From: Seiridium cupressi
Taxonomy: Eukaryota; Ascomycota; Sordariomycetes; Amphisphaeriales; Sporocadaceae
Direction of reading: 5' to 3'
DNA length: 64,000 bases
NCBI GenBank assembly: GCA_036674765.1
Contig: JARVKI010000059.1
Span: forward strand, 208,932 to 272,931
The position numbers and the translations under genes are program-made. This document shows positions 1-11,364 of this stretch, one piece after another (the first letter of the stretch is position 1; each line of letters starts with the position of its first letter). The notes under the pieces are model-generated. The model searched no databases. It was given only the letters and a program-made list of their open reading frames with translations, and had not been told where the DNA came from.

Positions 1-726
1 ATCACTCGAGACGGATTATGGCGAGTAACGTACGGAGAGGTCCCTGGGCTATCCAACGACGAACTACGCCAACGCCTACCCGAGAAGTTCAAAGCGTTTC
101 TGCCTGGAGCCCCAGATCCGGGTCAGTACGAGGTTGTGAACTTCAGCCCCTACAAAGTCCATCAGAGATTGGCAAAGCAAATGAGGGTGGGTCGGTTCCT
201 TCTAGCTGCCGATGCTGCCCATTTGTGCAACCCATTGTAAGTGAACCTGACTCCTTCCATCAAGCAATCTCCGAAACATCCTTCTCTCCCATTTCTTTTC
301 TGTTTCATTGAAACTAAATTTTCTCCTTGTGTAATAGCGGGGGCATGGGCCTAACTGGTGGCATCGTCGATGTTGGCGGTCTCAGGGATTGTCTTGTCGG
401 AATCTACGAAGGGAAAGCCGACGACACCATCCTAGACCGTTATAACGAGATCCGAAGGCAGAAATATCTCGAAATTATTGATGTTGTTTCTACCGAAAAC
501 ATACGTCGTCTTTTCTCAACCGATCCGGATAGGGCTTTGGAGACTGATGACTTCTTGAAAATGTGTAAGCAAGCGTCGGAAAACCCTGAGGTGGCTGAAC
601 AAATGCAAAAGGTAAATCTACAATTCTATCCTCACATTTTGAACTAAAATAGATTACTTACATTTTGATTCATAGGGAGCTTTACTTGTGTCACATGATT
701 TTACACAATACTATAATACTGTTTAA
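1..726 (+). CDS. FAD-dependent aromatic-ring monooxygenase, 3' part (5' end outside window)
   Basis: Group A flavin monooxygenases use NAD(P)H and O2 to hydroxylate a phenolic or polyketide substrate. Three exons can be read: 1-236, 338-611 and 676-726, with introns of 101 and 64 bp (GTAAGT..TAG and GTAAAT..TAG). The first splice joins AADAAHLCNP to FGGMGLTGG, restoring the family's second FAD-binding signature (GD-type DAAH, then NPxGGxGLxxG). The last exon ends SHDFTQYYNTV, similar to the C-termini of fungal members. The N-terminal Rossmann GxGxxG part lies upstream of the window, so the reading begins in frame at base 1. It converges with the VAO-type oxidase gene. Family assignment is firm from the motif; substrate is unknown. 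Confidence 0.85.
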
Positions 727-1641
727 TACTACAAGCTAAAGTTAAAGCTTCTTATAGATAGCTTAAATCAGGATTTATTGTGGTAAGTTCAAACAGGGGG
801 TTCCAAATAGACTAGCTGACCGAATTGACAAATATGCAAGTCTATGGTAGTCTCACATCTACGAACTTTGGACCGCTGTCAATGCTAATATTATTCCCGT
901 GACTCGTCACTGTCTCTCCAAGATATCAAAGATAGAGATGGACCAAATGACTGCTAAAAAAAAGCTATCTCCCGTGTTCATGAGATCTAAATCTCAGAGC
1001 TGAAAACTTTCCCTATCATCCACAGAAAACATGTATCTAAGGGAGCAAGCCTCGGCGCCCATCGGGATGCCGAAACCAGGGGCGTTGAAGAAGCTCAGCT
1101 TGCTTCTTTAAGGAAGCGGTTCGTTCATTTCGCTTATTACTTCTTTCAGGTCAACGATAAGAGCTGTTTCAACTATAACGCGCATTTTACTTATTCAGTT
1201 TCTAACGCGCAACTTGGAATCACCTGCCTATCGCGTAATCTTGGAAGTACTTCGCATTTAAAGCCACTGTACCTCATATCTTCGTTAATTGAAAGGCGCA
1301 CGTGCCGAATGCCTTAGTCCAAGACACCATCTAGAAACAAACACTTGAGGCTTCAAAGACAGCCGGGCTTTATAGCACCTAATCTTTCACTTTAACTGTG
1401 CGATTTTTTCGAGATGAGTTAGATGCTTGTAAGAATTGAATCGTTGACGCGGAGGCCATGTCAATATAAAGACTTGTCGACTACATGGCGATAACATGAA
1501 CAAAGTAGCTTTCAAGACCTTTTAAACATGAAACAAAAGAATAATTCATAAGCTTCCATACACGCCGATTGTATAGCCTGCTATTATCTCCAGGTCCCGG
1601 GTGCCTTTTACCCACCTGAGAGGTGCGAGATACTCGTGAGC
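727..1641. other. Intergenic, convergent
   Basis: About 0.9 kb between the converging ends of the monooxygenase and the VAO-type gene. No reading frame with recognisable similarity, and no repeat or RNA structure I can support. Confidence 0.5.
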
Positions 1642-3667
1642 CTATAATCGTGTGTTCCTCGTTCCCTGGCCCCGCATGTGCCGGAATCTGCTCGGCCAGA
1701 TGCCCTGTTTGCCGGGCGACAAAATTCCGTTGGGATCCACAGCATCCTGTATCATGATTAGTCTAGAATGCCTGACGCTCAGCATACATGAGATTCTTGC
1801 CTTAATCGTCTCCACGAATCGTCGGTATGCATGATCGTTGAAGTCAAAAGCGTCCGCGATCATATCTGAACGAGTTATTATTCACGCATCGCTCCGTTGA
1901 TGTAGAATCGTCTGAGTTTACTCACCCATGTGGTTGATGTGCGAGCGATAGCTGCTGTATCCCCTCTTCGATCCTTCTCGAACGAGACCCTTGAGTATCG
2001 CGTCCACACTTTGGCGTTGATCGGATTTGGTTTTGTCGAAAACCAGCATGTTGATGAGGATAACATGGCGCTCATGCATAAAAAAGTCGCAAAAAAGCTC
2101 GTATCCTAGGCGCCCAGAAATATCCTTGGCCAGTTTGAGCCAGGTCAACACCTCTTTGCCATCGGAGGGTATAATGGGTGAGTAGTCCGCATGGCCTCCA
2201 ATGCCCCCGTCCTTGGGAAGACGGAACTTAACTATAGGTAGACTCCATAAACTCGGGACACCGACGAACATACCCCCATCGGGCTCCGGAATCTTCTTGG
2301 CGTCCAAGAGTTCCTTGTGGTTGGCTGCAAACATCTCACTGCGAAGTCGACCCTCCGGAGCCTTTTCGGCCACCATCTTCTGTACCTCATTGTATTGGGC
2401 TTGAATCACATCTCTAGGCCCATACAACCCAAATTTGGCGTTCCAATACCCCATGTCGTATTTCTTCTGCAATTCCGCAATCCTCCAGTCGGGCATGGCG
2501 CCCTCACCAGACCAAAACTCCTCACGGCGGCCGATCATCGCCAGGGCTTCGACGATATTGGATATATAGACCATATTGGGTAGAACTCCATTTCGGCGCA
2601 GCCCGCTGAACGTGTCAACGATAGTACCTACGTCCTCAAAGCGTGGCATGTCAAAATAACACGACAGATATGCTTGGGGCTGAGGCGTAAGCCATATCCC
2701 CAATTTAGTCACCACACCAAGGTTGCTTTGCAAAAACAAACCGTCGATCGTGGGCCCAAATTGGAATTTCGAGAGGTGCGCAGATTTGGACTGGGATATT
2801 CCGAATTGTCCAGTCCGTAGGAGCTCCCCAGATGCGAGCATAACCTCTAGGCCGGAAATGTGTTGATGGTGAACGGCGGTTGGTGTAAAACCAACGCCTC
2901 GATCCAAAGTCTGTGCATCTGTTAGAAGTTTCCTCTGACCCGCTGTCGTTACAAGGATTCTCACATTGCCCACAACACTCCCCCAGCCCAGAGAAGGAAC
3001 ACTGGGCCAGACCTTCAGCCTGTTTGCCTCGCAATAGTCGTAGAGGTCACAGAAAGAAACGCCTGGCTCCACGACAGCATAGTGAAGTTCATCGTTTACC
3101 TCGATGATCTTATTCATTCTGTACAGGTCGAGTGCAATGGACCCACTGACCACGGGCGCCGGACCACCATATCTTTGAGAAACTCTTAGCACCTGTGGCA
3201 TGCTCCTCACGCTGGGTTGGTATATAGGGCGTCACTCACCCCAAGTTCTTTCCTTTCGAAAATGTCCATAATGGGATCTTGTATTTGTTTGCGACAAGTA
3301 AGCTCGCTTTGAGCTCTTCGTTGTTCGATGGGCTGAAGGAAATCTCTGTCAGCTCGCCCATTCTTCTATATAGCACAGCCTTACGCAGCATTGCTCACCA
3401 TATTGCAGCGGACGGTGCCTTGCGCGTGGCCTCACCCTCGAACAATTCGTACGGATCAACATATTCCCGCAGAGCCTCTCCGATGAGTACATACGAGCTG
3501 CCCAAGATATTGACAAACTCCCGAACCGCAGCATCGTATCCAACTTGAGACACCTCAGGAGGTAACACTGGCTCTAAAGGCACGGTCACGGACGACGCGA
3601 ACAAATCTGCGTGCGTAGATTGCAACAGAGGGTCCAAGTACTTAGTCGGAAGTTGTTGGGACGCCAT
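1642..3667 (-). CDS. VAO-type FAD-linked phenol oxidase (vanillyl-alcohol oxidase-like)
   Basis: Predicted to oxidise 4-substituted phenols (vanillyl alcohol, eugenol or cresol type) with covalently or tightly bound FAD. Six exons are inferred: 3667-3399, 3332-3240, 3172-2965, 2910-1926, 1865-1801 and 1746-1642, total 1,725 nt (574 residues; characterised VAO is 560). The spliced protein shows the FAD-domain run WTFSKGKNLGYGGPAPVVSG with the Tyr (about residue 122) that matches an active-site Tyr in VAO. It also has GNTLDRGVGFTP, DGLFLQSNLGVVTKLG, an active-site Tyr-Arg pair in YRSHINHMD, and the terminal DAVDPNGILSPGKQGIWP. The covalent His region (HERHVI) is present, but I could not align the ligand residue with certainty. 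Two 54-bp introns (2911-2964 and 1747-1800) have no stop and keep frame, so a naive translation carries two false 18-residue insertions. Divergent from the MFS gene. Confidence 0.88.
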
Positions 3668-4394
3668 TTCTTGCCAGAATCGGGTAAAAAACTGCGTAGT
3701 ATAGCACCTGAGTATGGGAGAAAAGGATTGAATGGTAGGTCAGAATAGTCAAGTCTCTAAGAGTATACAATACAAAGCTGAGCTAAGGAAGATGTTTCCG
3801 AGTTGAAGCAGGCTTAATTATTCGGCGCAAGTCATCAGTTCGCATTGAGTTCGGCTCTGCTCTCTTGACACGGATACTCTACGTCGCCCTTTACGCAGCC
3901 AGAGCGCCTGTTTCAGCCCCGATACTCCGCATTCCTGTGGTATGTTTGTGGAGTTAGACACGGGGCGGGTGGAGGTCTGGGGTCTGGGGTCTGGGGTAGC
4001 GATGTGGGGAAGAAGACGGATGGCAATGAACATCAGATGTGTGCATAATTTTACTTGGCGTAATGTTTATGCGCATATTTTAGACCTAGATCACGATGAA
4101 TGTGTGCAATAGCTATCAAAATCCCTTAAGCTCGAGTCGCACCAGTCCTGCAGAACGGAATATGGGGTAAATCTACGCCAAGTAGCGCGTACACCATCCT
4201 CAGACCCTATCAGATCACTAATCGGGACTATGTCTCAATAATAAAACTGGCGATCTGGGTTGTCAAGACCCGTCACCTTTCAACGATCACATCGATCATT
4301 CTTGCGCGGCATTCTCGACCTTCTCTTCTGTTACCGGCCCTGAGTGCTCCCAGCCCGAATTCGCACGCACAAAATCGGCCGATCGGTCCTCAAA
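3668..4394. promoter_or_regulatory. Divergent promoter region, VAO-type oxidase / MFS transporter
   Basis: About 730 bp separates the two divergent start codons, so both promoters must lie here and co-regulation is possible. It contains a short direct repeat of GGTCTGG units around 3974-3997. No binding site can be named with confidence. Confidence 0.5.
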
Positions 4395-6023
4395 ATGGGG
4401 TTTCTCGGCATTATCGAGCCCAAGAATGGGTCTGAGGCCCCTGGCACCGTCCTCCTCGACGTCGAAGCGGTCGACTTGCCTCCAGCACAAGAAGGCCTGA
4501 AGTATGCGACGGGCACCAATAAAAACATTGTTCTGGTGCCCCAGCCATCCAATGATCCTAACGACCCATTGAACTTCTCCCCGGCCAAGAAGTTGACCAT
4601 GATCGGTATCACCGGTCTGGGAACCTGCATCTGGGGAACGACAGTCGGTCCGCTATTGAATGCCGGGCTCGTTCAAATCGCAACAGAGCTGGAGGTCAGC
4701 GTCGCCAAAGTTGTCCAAGCCAGTGGCTATCAGCTGCTAGTTGTAGCAGCCTCTGTCACGATTATAAACACCATAGCAACTAAGTGGGGCAAACGGCCTG
4801 TTTTCGTTGCATCTGGGATTATCGGGATGATAGGAAATATTATCGGCTCCAACGCATCGAGCTTTGATCAACTCCTCACTGCACGAATCATCCAAGGCTT
4901 TTCTTCTAGCGCATACGAATCCCTTATCTTCTCGATGATCGGAGACTTATTTCATGTTCACGAGCGTGGCATTTATGCTGCCCTGTTCAACTTTATCATC
5001 GTCGGGATCTCAAACTTCAGCTCTGTTATCTGCGGAGCCGTCACTGCCCACCTAGGTTGGAAATATCTATTCCACCTGTTGAATGCCTTTGGCGGCTTTC
5101 ATATCATTCTCCAGTATCTCTTCGTCCCTGAGACGCAGTTTGTTCGCCCGGTCATCACAACGGCCTCTGCTAGCGAGGTTGATGATAGCCATACCCAAAA
5201 GTGTGAGCAAGAGACTGACGTCTCCGAAGTGGCCCACATAGAGACTCGGAACCGTAACCTCTCTCGCAAAACGTACCGGCAAAGTTTGGCTCTAGTCAAC
5301 GGCAAATTTTCGGATGAGAGCCTAATTTCACTAATTCTTGGGCCTTTTGTGGCCTGCCTCAACCTATCTATTTGCTGGGTCGTCATCTGTACTGGCTTTA
5401 TTCTCAGCCTGTATGTGACGGTCGCTTATCTTTTGGCTCAGATATTCAGTGCCCCGCCGTACCTGCTAGATGCTAGTGGTGTCGGATATCTTTCCCTTGG
5501 CCCTTTTATCGGTGGACTTCTCGCGGGCATCATCGCTGCCCTTTTGAACGATCGGCTGGTCCGTTGGTGCTCGCACAAAAACTCTGGCATTTATGAGCCA
5601 GAGTACCGACTCCTTCTAGGTGGCCTTGGAGTTATTGGCATCGCCGGCTTCGTCGGATTTGGGTACGCTGCTGAGGCGGGGGCCTCGCTGTACCTGACTG
5701 CTTTTTGCCACGGTGTTGCTCTGTTTGGTATTATGTTTACTTTTGTTGCTACATCCAGCTACGCTCTGGATGCATTCCCAACATTGGGCAACGAAATCTT
5801 TCTGGCCTCCATGGCGTTCAAGAATCTCATCATTTATGCGTTCAGTTACTTTGTCAACGATTGGGCAGCACAAGTAGGCGTTGCCAAAGTGCTTTGGATT
5901 TTGTCTGCTGTTGGAGCTGCGATTTTCGTCACTTTCCCAATCATGTTTTTCTTTGGGAAGCGGTATCGCGTTTTCTGGCACAACCACGATCTATCATCTA
6001 AATTCTATCAGCTCACTCGCTAA
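4395..6023 (+). CDS. MFS drug:H+ antiporter-type transporter
   Basis: Single-exon membrane protein of 542 residues. Start chosen at 4395 (AAAATGG context); the frame is open further upstream to a GTG at 4344, but no ATG lies there. The N-terminal soluble part has the fungal exporter landmark VPQPSNDPNDPLNFS just before the first membrane helix. Next come a KWGKRPVF segment in the position of the loop 2-3 MFS motif, a long hydrophilic central loop, and further hydrophobic helices, consistent with 12 to 14 segments in the plasma membrane. It resembles the multidrug/secondary-metabolite exporter group. Its divergent pairing with the VAO-type oxidase suggests export of substrate or product, which is inference. 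Confidence 0.88.
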   Translation: MGFLGIIEPKNGSEAPGTVLLDVEAVDLPPAQEGLKYATGTNKNIVLVPQPSNDPNDPLNFSPAKKLTMIGITGLGTCIWGTTVGPLLNAGLVQIATELEVSVAKVVQASGYQLLVVAASVTIINTIATKWGKRPVFVASGIIGMIGNIIGSNASSFDQLLTARIIQGFSSSAYESLIFSMIGDLFHVHERGIYAALFNFIIVGISNFSSVICGAVTAHLGWKYLFHLLNAFGGFHIILQYLFVPETQFVRPVITTASASEVDDSHTQKCEQETDVSEVAHIETRNRNLSRKTYRQSLALVNGKFSDESLISLILGPFVACLNLSICWVVICTGFILSLYVTVAYLLAQIFSAPPYLLDASGVGYLSLGPFIGGLLAGIIAALLNDRLVRWCSHKNSGIYEPEYRLLLGGLGVIGIAGFVGFGYAAEAGASLYLTAFCHGVALFGIMFTFVATSSYALDAFPTLGNEIFLASMAFKNLIIYAFSYFVNDWAAQVGVAKVLWILSAVGAAIFVTFPIMFFFGKRYRVFWHNHDLSSKFYQLTR

Positions 6024-6589
6024 TCGTTTTCTCCTTTGTCGAGCTCTTTTTCTCATGAAGGTGGTTACCGTGATAATTGTAGTCATTGTCAAAGAGACTT
6101 AATCTGATATACGGTTATTTCTTAACGTACCGACTTCTACTGCTCGCAGAGTGTTTCCCGTGACGCTATTAAAAATCGAATACTTAGTCTATTCAACGAA
6201 TTAAGTATAATTAATCAAACACGCATAATCAAGTGACGGGAAGTACTTCGTAGAAATATTATTAGCTGTGAACAAATCGGCTCACTATCATTGAAGAACT
6301 TGCACCCAGGCGTGAACCCGTTCTTTCTGTAATAAACCTCTCGCGCCAAGTTATAAGCTTGGTTCATTTACTTCCCACGTATTGGAGGCTCAATCTCCGT
6401 GACACGTTCTGTTACAAAACTTAGAGGTTTTATAATAAGTAAAATAAAGTGAAATGCTCCGAAATTACTATTGAGTTCGTTAGGGGCGTTTATTCATCAG
6501 ATCCTCTCTAGGCAGTAGTGCTAATAATGGTGGCCACACATGACATCTGTTGATTGAAACCTACTTCAAAATGTCGGGTTGAGCCATGG
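6024..6589. other. Intergenic, AT-rich
   Basis: About 570 bp with no supported gene. It is the 3' flank of the transporter gene and precedes the decayed metallo-beta-lactamase. Confidence 0.4.
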
Positions 6590-7340
6590 CGATTCAGGTT
6601 GTAGCGGGAAACAAACGTGAAGGATTGAAATGCAGCAAAATATCGTCATGGGCCCCGATCATCTCCATAGAACCAGAACTCGCCAGATCTCTTAGATATC
6701 TAATCAGCTCCGCTGCTAGCACCCGGTCAAAATGGATGCAGAGTTGGTCATTTCCTTCACCCGTCCAAGTAGCTATGGAACATTCATTGGTCAGAAGTCG
6801 GCGATCATGGTACGAATTGCCAAGAATGGGCCAAGGCGCTCCTACTTGAGACCAGAGATCTCCTCGCCAGGTGCCGGGAGCTCCAAGGTTCTGTTCCAAG
6901 GCAGTAAGTCTGAGTCAAAGGACTGGTGACTTGCCGAGAAAGACAAGCCTTGTGGGAGGAGATGCTTGATCTCAGGTCTGACAATGAACGTTGATGTTGG
7001 GAAATGATCAGGGTGTCCATGATGGTCATAGTGGACATGACCTAGTTCAACAGTATCGATCTGACCTGGCAGAATATTTCCTTATTGAAGAACTTCTGTT
7101 ATTCCGGGTCCGATAGTATAAGGTTTGCGACTTGAAAGATGCCTCTGCTGAGCCTCGCTATAGTCATTACCGTTTGACCGCAGCCCCAGGTCGGGTAGAA
7201 GATAACGTGTCCGAAGAGCTCCGGCATGTGGGTGGGTTATCAAGAAAGCGAAAGAAGGCACTGTACGTCGAGTATCACCATCAGCAGGATTCACGAAGAA
7301 TCGTTCCGGAAGAGCGATTTGTCAGCAGCAATGGGCGCAA
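6590..7340 (-). pseudogene. Decayed metallo-beta-lactamase-fold hydrolase
   Basis: Reading the minus strand gives family landmarks in order: ERFFVNPADGDTRRTVPSFA, then DLGLRSNGNDYSEAQQRHLS, PYTIGPGITEVLQ, an in-frame TAA (7079-7081), GNILPGQIDTVELG, and the metal-binding HxHxDH as HVHYDHHGHPDHF (about 7010-7040). A TAG then follows EEISGLK. After a missing middle piece and a frame change, the C-terminal part resumes with NSYHDRRLLTNECSIATWT, LCIHFDRVLAAELI and MEMIGAHDDILLHF. Intact relatives run about 300 residues and have a further His and the metal-bridging Asp in the part lost here. Two stops plus a deletion make it a pseudogene. An intact member of the same fold lies at 24210-25318, but the two are distant in sequence. 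Confidence 0.8.
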
Positions 7341-8082
7341 CAATGGGCGCGACAGTAACGAAAGCTGGACCTGCAGGATCTGTCGGCGGCAGTATGGTAC
7401 TCGGTGAGTTAGAGTAACTAGGGCAAGAAAGTGAAGTGTTGATATCGGCAGTCCGAGTATACGGGAAAGTAAATTTGTGGACAGATGGTTTCTGGTCTAG
7501 AGGATTGGACGTGGAACTACAAGTGCCTCAGTATGACTAGCCATCATCGTATCGCTGGACCTGTCGAGAGTCATTTGCAACTTTTAACTAAAACGCGGTG
7601 GGAGCGACCCCACGGTAATGTACACGGGGATAAGTAGCACAGTCTGTTTCTATCCTAAGTGCAGTATCCTGGTGTAAGTGGACAGCCTCAGATGCAGGCC
7701 AAGAGGTGTGCTTGGACGATTGTCAGGCGATTGCGAATCGGATGCTGCAATGGGGAAAAAGGGATAGAGGCTACATGCATAGGTGCAATACATGCCCATC
7801 CGTAATTGAGAACATTGGACTTGGCTCGACGCACCCCTTCATATTTCCATACCCAATCCTGACTTCTCCAAATCCCCACCCCCGTGCAGAGCGGAGGTGG
7901 TCGTCTCGAATTCATGCACAGGGATGCTGCCATTCGAGTTCCACACCTGTAACGATTCGAATCCTCCCATCCAAATATAAAGATCAAGACGGTATTTTAA
8001 AAACAGTTCGAGCACCGCTTATCTCACCTCCGATCCTTTATTCTGTATATACTCTAAGCGCGATCAAAGTATACCACGCACA
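7341..8082. other. Intergenic, no supported gene
   Basis: A 177-codon open frame on the plus strand (7706-8239) crosses this stretch, but its composition and lack of any family landmark argue against coding. The last 60 bases are the promoter-proximal flank of the homogentisate dioxygenase relic. Confidence 0.4.
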
Positions 8083-8334
8083 ATGGCGCCCCCCACCAAT
8101 GATTACCAGAATATCTTCCACTGGGCCGAGACACAGAAGCATGAAACCATTCCTTCATTCGCAACCCGATACAATGATCCGTACAAGTATATACCGGGCT
8201 TCAACAACTCTTTTGAGCTGGAGGCTATACCAGGCGTGATTCCTAAAGGCCAAGTGCTTCTCAGCTGCACAAGACAAAGTCCCAACCAGAGTTTCGGGCC
8301 GTTATGGATGTACCTATTCCGGGGTAGGGTTTAG
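8083..8334 (+). pseudogene. Homogentisate 1,2-dioxygenase, 5' fragment only
   Basis: The start of the frame reads YNDPYKYIPGFNNSFELEAI followed by PGVIPKGQ. This matches the conserved N-terminus of homogentisate dioxygenases (DPYxYxxGFGNxFxSEAxPGxLPxGQ), which open the homogentisate ring in phenylalanine/tyrosine catabolism. After the GQ the similarity stops: the expected NSPQxxxYGLYAEQLSGTAFT segment is not present, and the frame closes within about 26 codons. Full enzymes have about 440 residues with the iron ligands in the C-terminal half, so this cannot be functional. Start ATG lies in a good context (CACAATGGC). Confidence 0.75.
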
Positions 8335-9378
8335 AAACGGGGAAGAGTATCAAGAAACGTGAACAAAGGGTATGGACACTGTAAGAAAAAGCCTTATGGC
8401 TTTCTAATATTTCTAGGATTTTGTGCCTCAGAGTGTCACGGTCACGTGACGGGGTTTCCCTGCACATACCATGTGGTCCGTGCGTATTGTATATAAGATA
8501 GAGTAGAGGGCGCAAAGGGAGAATAACTCCCCAGTGCAACAACAACTAAATAACCATACCCTTACCCAGAGATGCCGCATCTCAATCGATTCAGTCCTGT
8601 TTCAGGTCGTGTTTCATCGTCTAGGCTCGCTTGTGTGAGTGGCAACCCCATATGCATAGCCTAGGCTCATTCCCAGAAGCTCACCATGAAGTAGATGCTC
8701 GAACTCGCATTGACTCGGTGGGCAATCGACTCGCAATAAACTCTGGGTGGAGGGATGGCACAACCTTGTACGCTCTGAAAGAAAGAGGTGGGGGAGGGCT
8801 TCAGCAGCCCGGTGGGATAGTGGTGGGGCTATCGGTTGATGAGCAGCCAGCTGTACACAACTACCTAGGTGCACGAATGGCTCCCGTCCATCTACATGCG
8901 CAAACTTCAACAATCCGGTCGGTATACATGCAAGGGCGAGGTGGAGAGGGTGGAGATGGTGGAGATGGCGCTCGGGCGGATTTTGTATTATGGAGGCGGG
9001 CTGGGGAACAGAAAGATGTGGGGTAGTGGGGGTATGATGGGGTAATGAAGCGCGACGAACCTACCTACTGATGAAAAGTCTGTCTTGGTTAATGGGCAAG
9101 CAAACGTGGGATTCTATTTGACAGCTCTTCTGGATTTGGTAGGTTAAGGGATCTGGCTATTACAACTTGGTTGCACCTGCGAAATGCCAGCTCACAGCAT
9201 TGATGTTCCCCACAAAATTGAATGACAAACTAAACAGGGAAATGAACATGGGGATACCGGACGAGGCGCTGCTGGGGGGCTTAAGCGTACCCGTGACTCC
9301 CAAGTCAGGCACGTGCTTCCAGTGTCCTGCGATTATGCCTATTTATAGCTAATTTCAGGGATCGGTTAGTTAATATAT
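8335..9378. other. Intergenic, no supported gene; palindromic GTCACGTGAC at 8441-8450
   Basis: About 1 kb without a convincing gene. A perfect 10-base palindrome GTCACGTGAC (8441-8450), a bHLH/Cbf1-type core, lies in it. A 131-codon plus-strand frame (8631-9026) is rich in Gly/Arg low-complexity and has no recognisable domain. Confidence 0.4.
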
Positions 9379-10620
9379 TTAATTAATAAGGTTGATGTTT
9401 CCGGCAGCAAGTGCGGCAACTATGCTATTAAGTATACTTGGTTGTAATCTGGCCAAGTATTTGAGATTTTCCATGCGACTACGGGCCGCCAATTGTACAT
9501 CATCTAGTACCTGATGTGTGCCGCACGGACCGAAAGCCACGCGATCCGTCGGGAGCCATGGATCTGACGAATTGATGAATTGGATCCATTCACTGTGCAA
9601 TTTGTCACTTGTGCTTCCAGCAGTAGAGGCGAAGGAAAGATAGAATCCGCCGAACAGGAGGACTAGACCGAGTGCATAATGGGCGCCGTTAGAAATCTGG
9701 AACGGATTGTTTCCCATCAATCAGGCAGCGAAATACAGGTGTATGAGCCTCCTGCCACTGTTGGAACAGATGTTCTACGGGATAGACGAGTTTACAGTCG
9801 TTTATGAAGTCAAGAGCTCCCGTTCTGTAGGATGATGATCTCTTGGGATAGATGTTGTATAGCCGTTTCAACTCCATACTCGCATCGCCGGCAAAATTGA
9901 AAGCCTCTACAACATTCTTCACTGAGGTGTTCCAAATCCAATCTCCTCAGATCACGGCCTGCAAAATGTCGAGTATTATCGATCATTTGTAGCCATGCAA
10001 GTCGGTGCTCAAGGAATCGGGCATGGGAGGGGAAATGAGAGATAGCCAAAGGTTTCGAAAAGTGACTGACCTCGTTATTTATGTCGCTCAGCAATAGACA
10101 ATGTGCATCCACTTTGGTGTGCTCCCAATTGTTGAAACTTGCATTGCTTTGCAAAAACCAAGACGGAATGCCGGAATTTTTCAATGCCTCGACGATGACA
10201 GAAACGGGTGCAGTGCGAAGATGGCCCCGATATTCTTGACGTGCTTCTCGAGCATGGATTGAAATGATGATGCCTTCTCTCGCGGTTGAGGTGGCAAGAG
10301 ATAGAGCGATCCTGATGATAAAATGGCTTGATTAACCGGTGCTCTATTAACAACATGTGCAGCATGGCAATAAACGGCACCGGCACTTTCCCCCGCAAGT
10401 GTGACTCGACCCCGGTCATCATTGTTGGTTAGGACGTGTTCGATTCTAGAAACTAGGAATGGGAGCATCGATACTGACACGATCGCCACCAAAATCACCT
10501 ATGTGTTTTTGGACCCATCGGAGTGTAAGTGACTGATTAGAAAGGGCCAGATGGGTGGGACTAGAGCCATAACTATGATGGGCTGGCCGAGTTCTACGGA
10601 GTTCCCAACAATGGTCCTTA
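9379..10620 (-). pseudogene. Type B carboxylesterase/lipase, broken
   Basis: The minus strand reads in order RWVQKHIGDFGGDRV (near 10500), then the nucleophile elbow VTLAGESAGAVYCH with Ser in GESAG, NQAILSSGSLYLLP, KNSGIPSWFLQSNASF, a piece with NIYPKRSSSYRTGALDFIND, NNPFQISNGAHYALGLVLLF with the His of the triad region, and the C-terminal RVAFGPCG. These are successive blocks of a serine-hydrolase carboxylesterase (alpha/beta-hydrolase, typically 500-560 residues). The blocks fall in different frames. A one-base shift is visible near 9713-9718 (CLIDG then NNPFQ), others lie near 9920 and 10440-10500, and the N-terminal third is missing. Decayed gene; family call is good, exact breaks less so. 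Confidence 0.75.
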
Positions 10621-11364
10621 TGTCTAGCTAGAGTCAGTAAACACCACTCATTGGAGCAGCATCAGGGATGCCCAGAACGAAATAAAGTCATTCAGCTTGA
10701 AACCTTCTTTAATGCGCTTATTTAATGCGCGGAACGATGCTGATAGGGAAAATAAAGTATGATGGAGAAATGAATCATCGTGTATACCACGGATTTTCGA
10801 AGCTCCACCGCCGAAGCGAACAGCTTGACAGCCACCTGGAGACGATTTATCTTAGCTTTGGATCTGTATTTTGGAATGCGCAATTTTTGGCTCCTTCTCA
10901 CCGTGAATCCAAACCATCACGGCCAACCTTTGTCCTTCACCTGACAAACATGACTTCGGCAAGATCATGTCCAGGTCCAGGCAGCCAAATTCGTCCTCTG
11001 GCTCTTGCGGTTTTGAGGGCTTACTGGGATACGCAATAGGTAGCCTGAATCAATCTGCACTTAAGGGCATTGAGGGCTGGGAATTTAAGAACGTATCCCT
11101 TAGTGAATGATGTGCATGCAATACACACACTCGCTATCCTCGAAAAGATACTATAACATGCCCAAATAGGGCAATGAAAGAGTGGTCAAGTTGTTGACTC
11201 ACCCATATTGCCTGCAGTTTAAAGATGGCTGGAGTTGGTCGACGCCTTTTGCTTCGGCAAAGCGCGCTGGGATTTTTCTATAAGGGATACCCCGAAACTA
11301 GACAATAAGACCTAGCTCCAGGCCTCTGAGAGTCGACTTAAGGGATGCATGTTGGTAGGTAAAT
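10621..11364. other. Intergenic, no supported gene
   Basis: About 740 bp between two decayed genes. A 104-codon plus-strand frame (10725-11039) shows no family landmark. I see nothing else that can be supported. Confidence 0.4.

Noticed and set aside
4344..4394. Longer N-terminus for the MFS exporter
   Set aside because: The upstream extension begins with GTG, not ATG; the ATG at 4395 has a good context.
7706..8239. 177-residue plus-strand protein
   Set aside because: No family landmark; it overlaps the homogentisate dioxygenase relic in another frame that does have one.
8631..9026. 131-residue plus-strand protein
   Set aside because: Gly/Arg low-complexity, no domain, no splice or promoter support, and equally long frames overlap it on the other strand.
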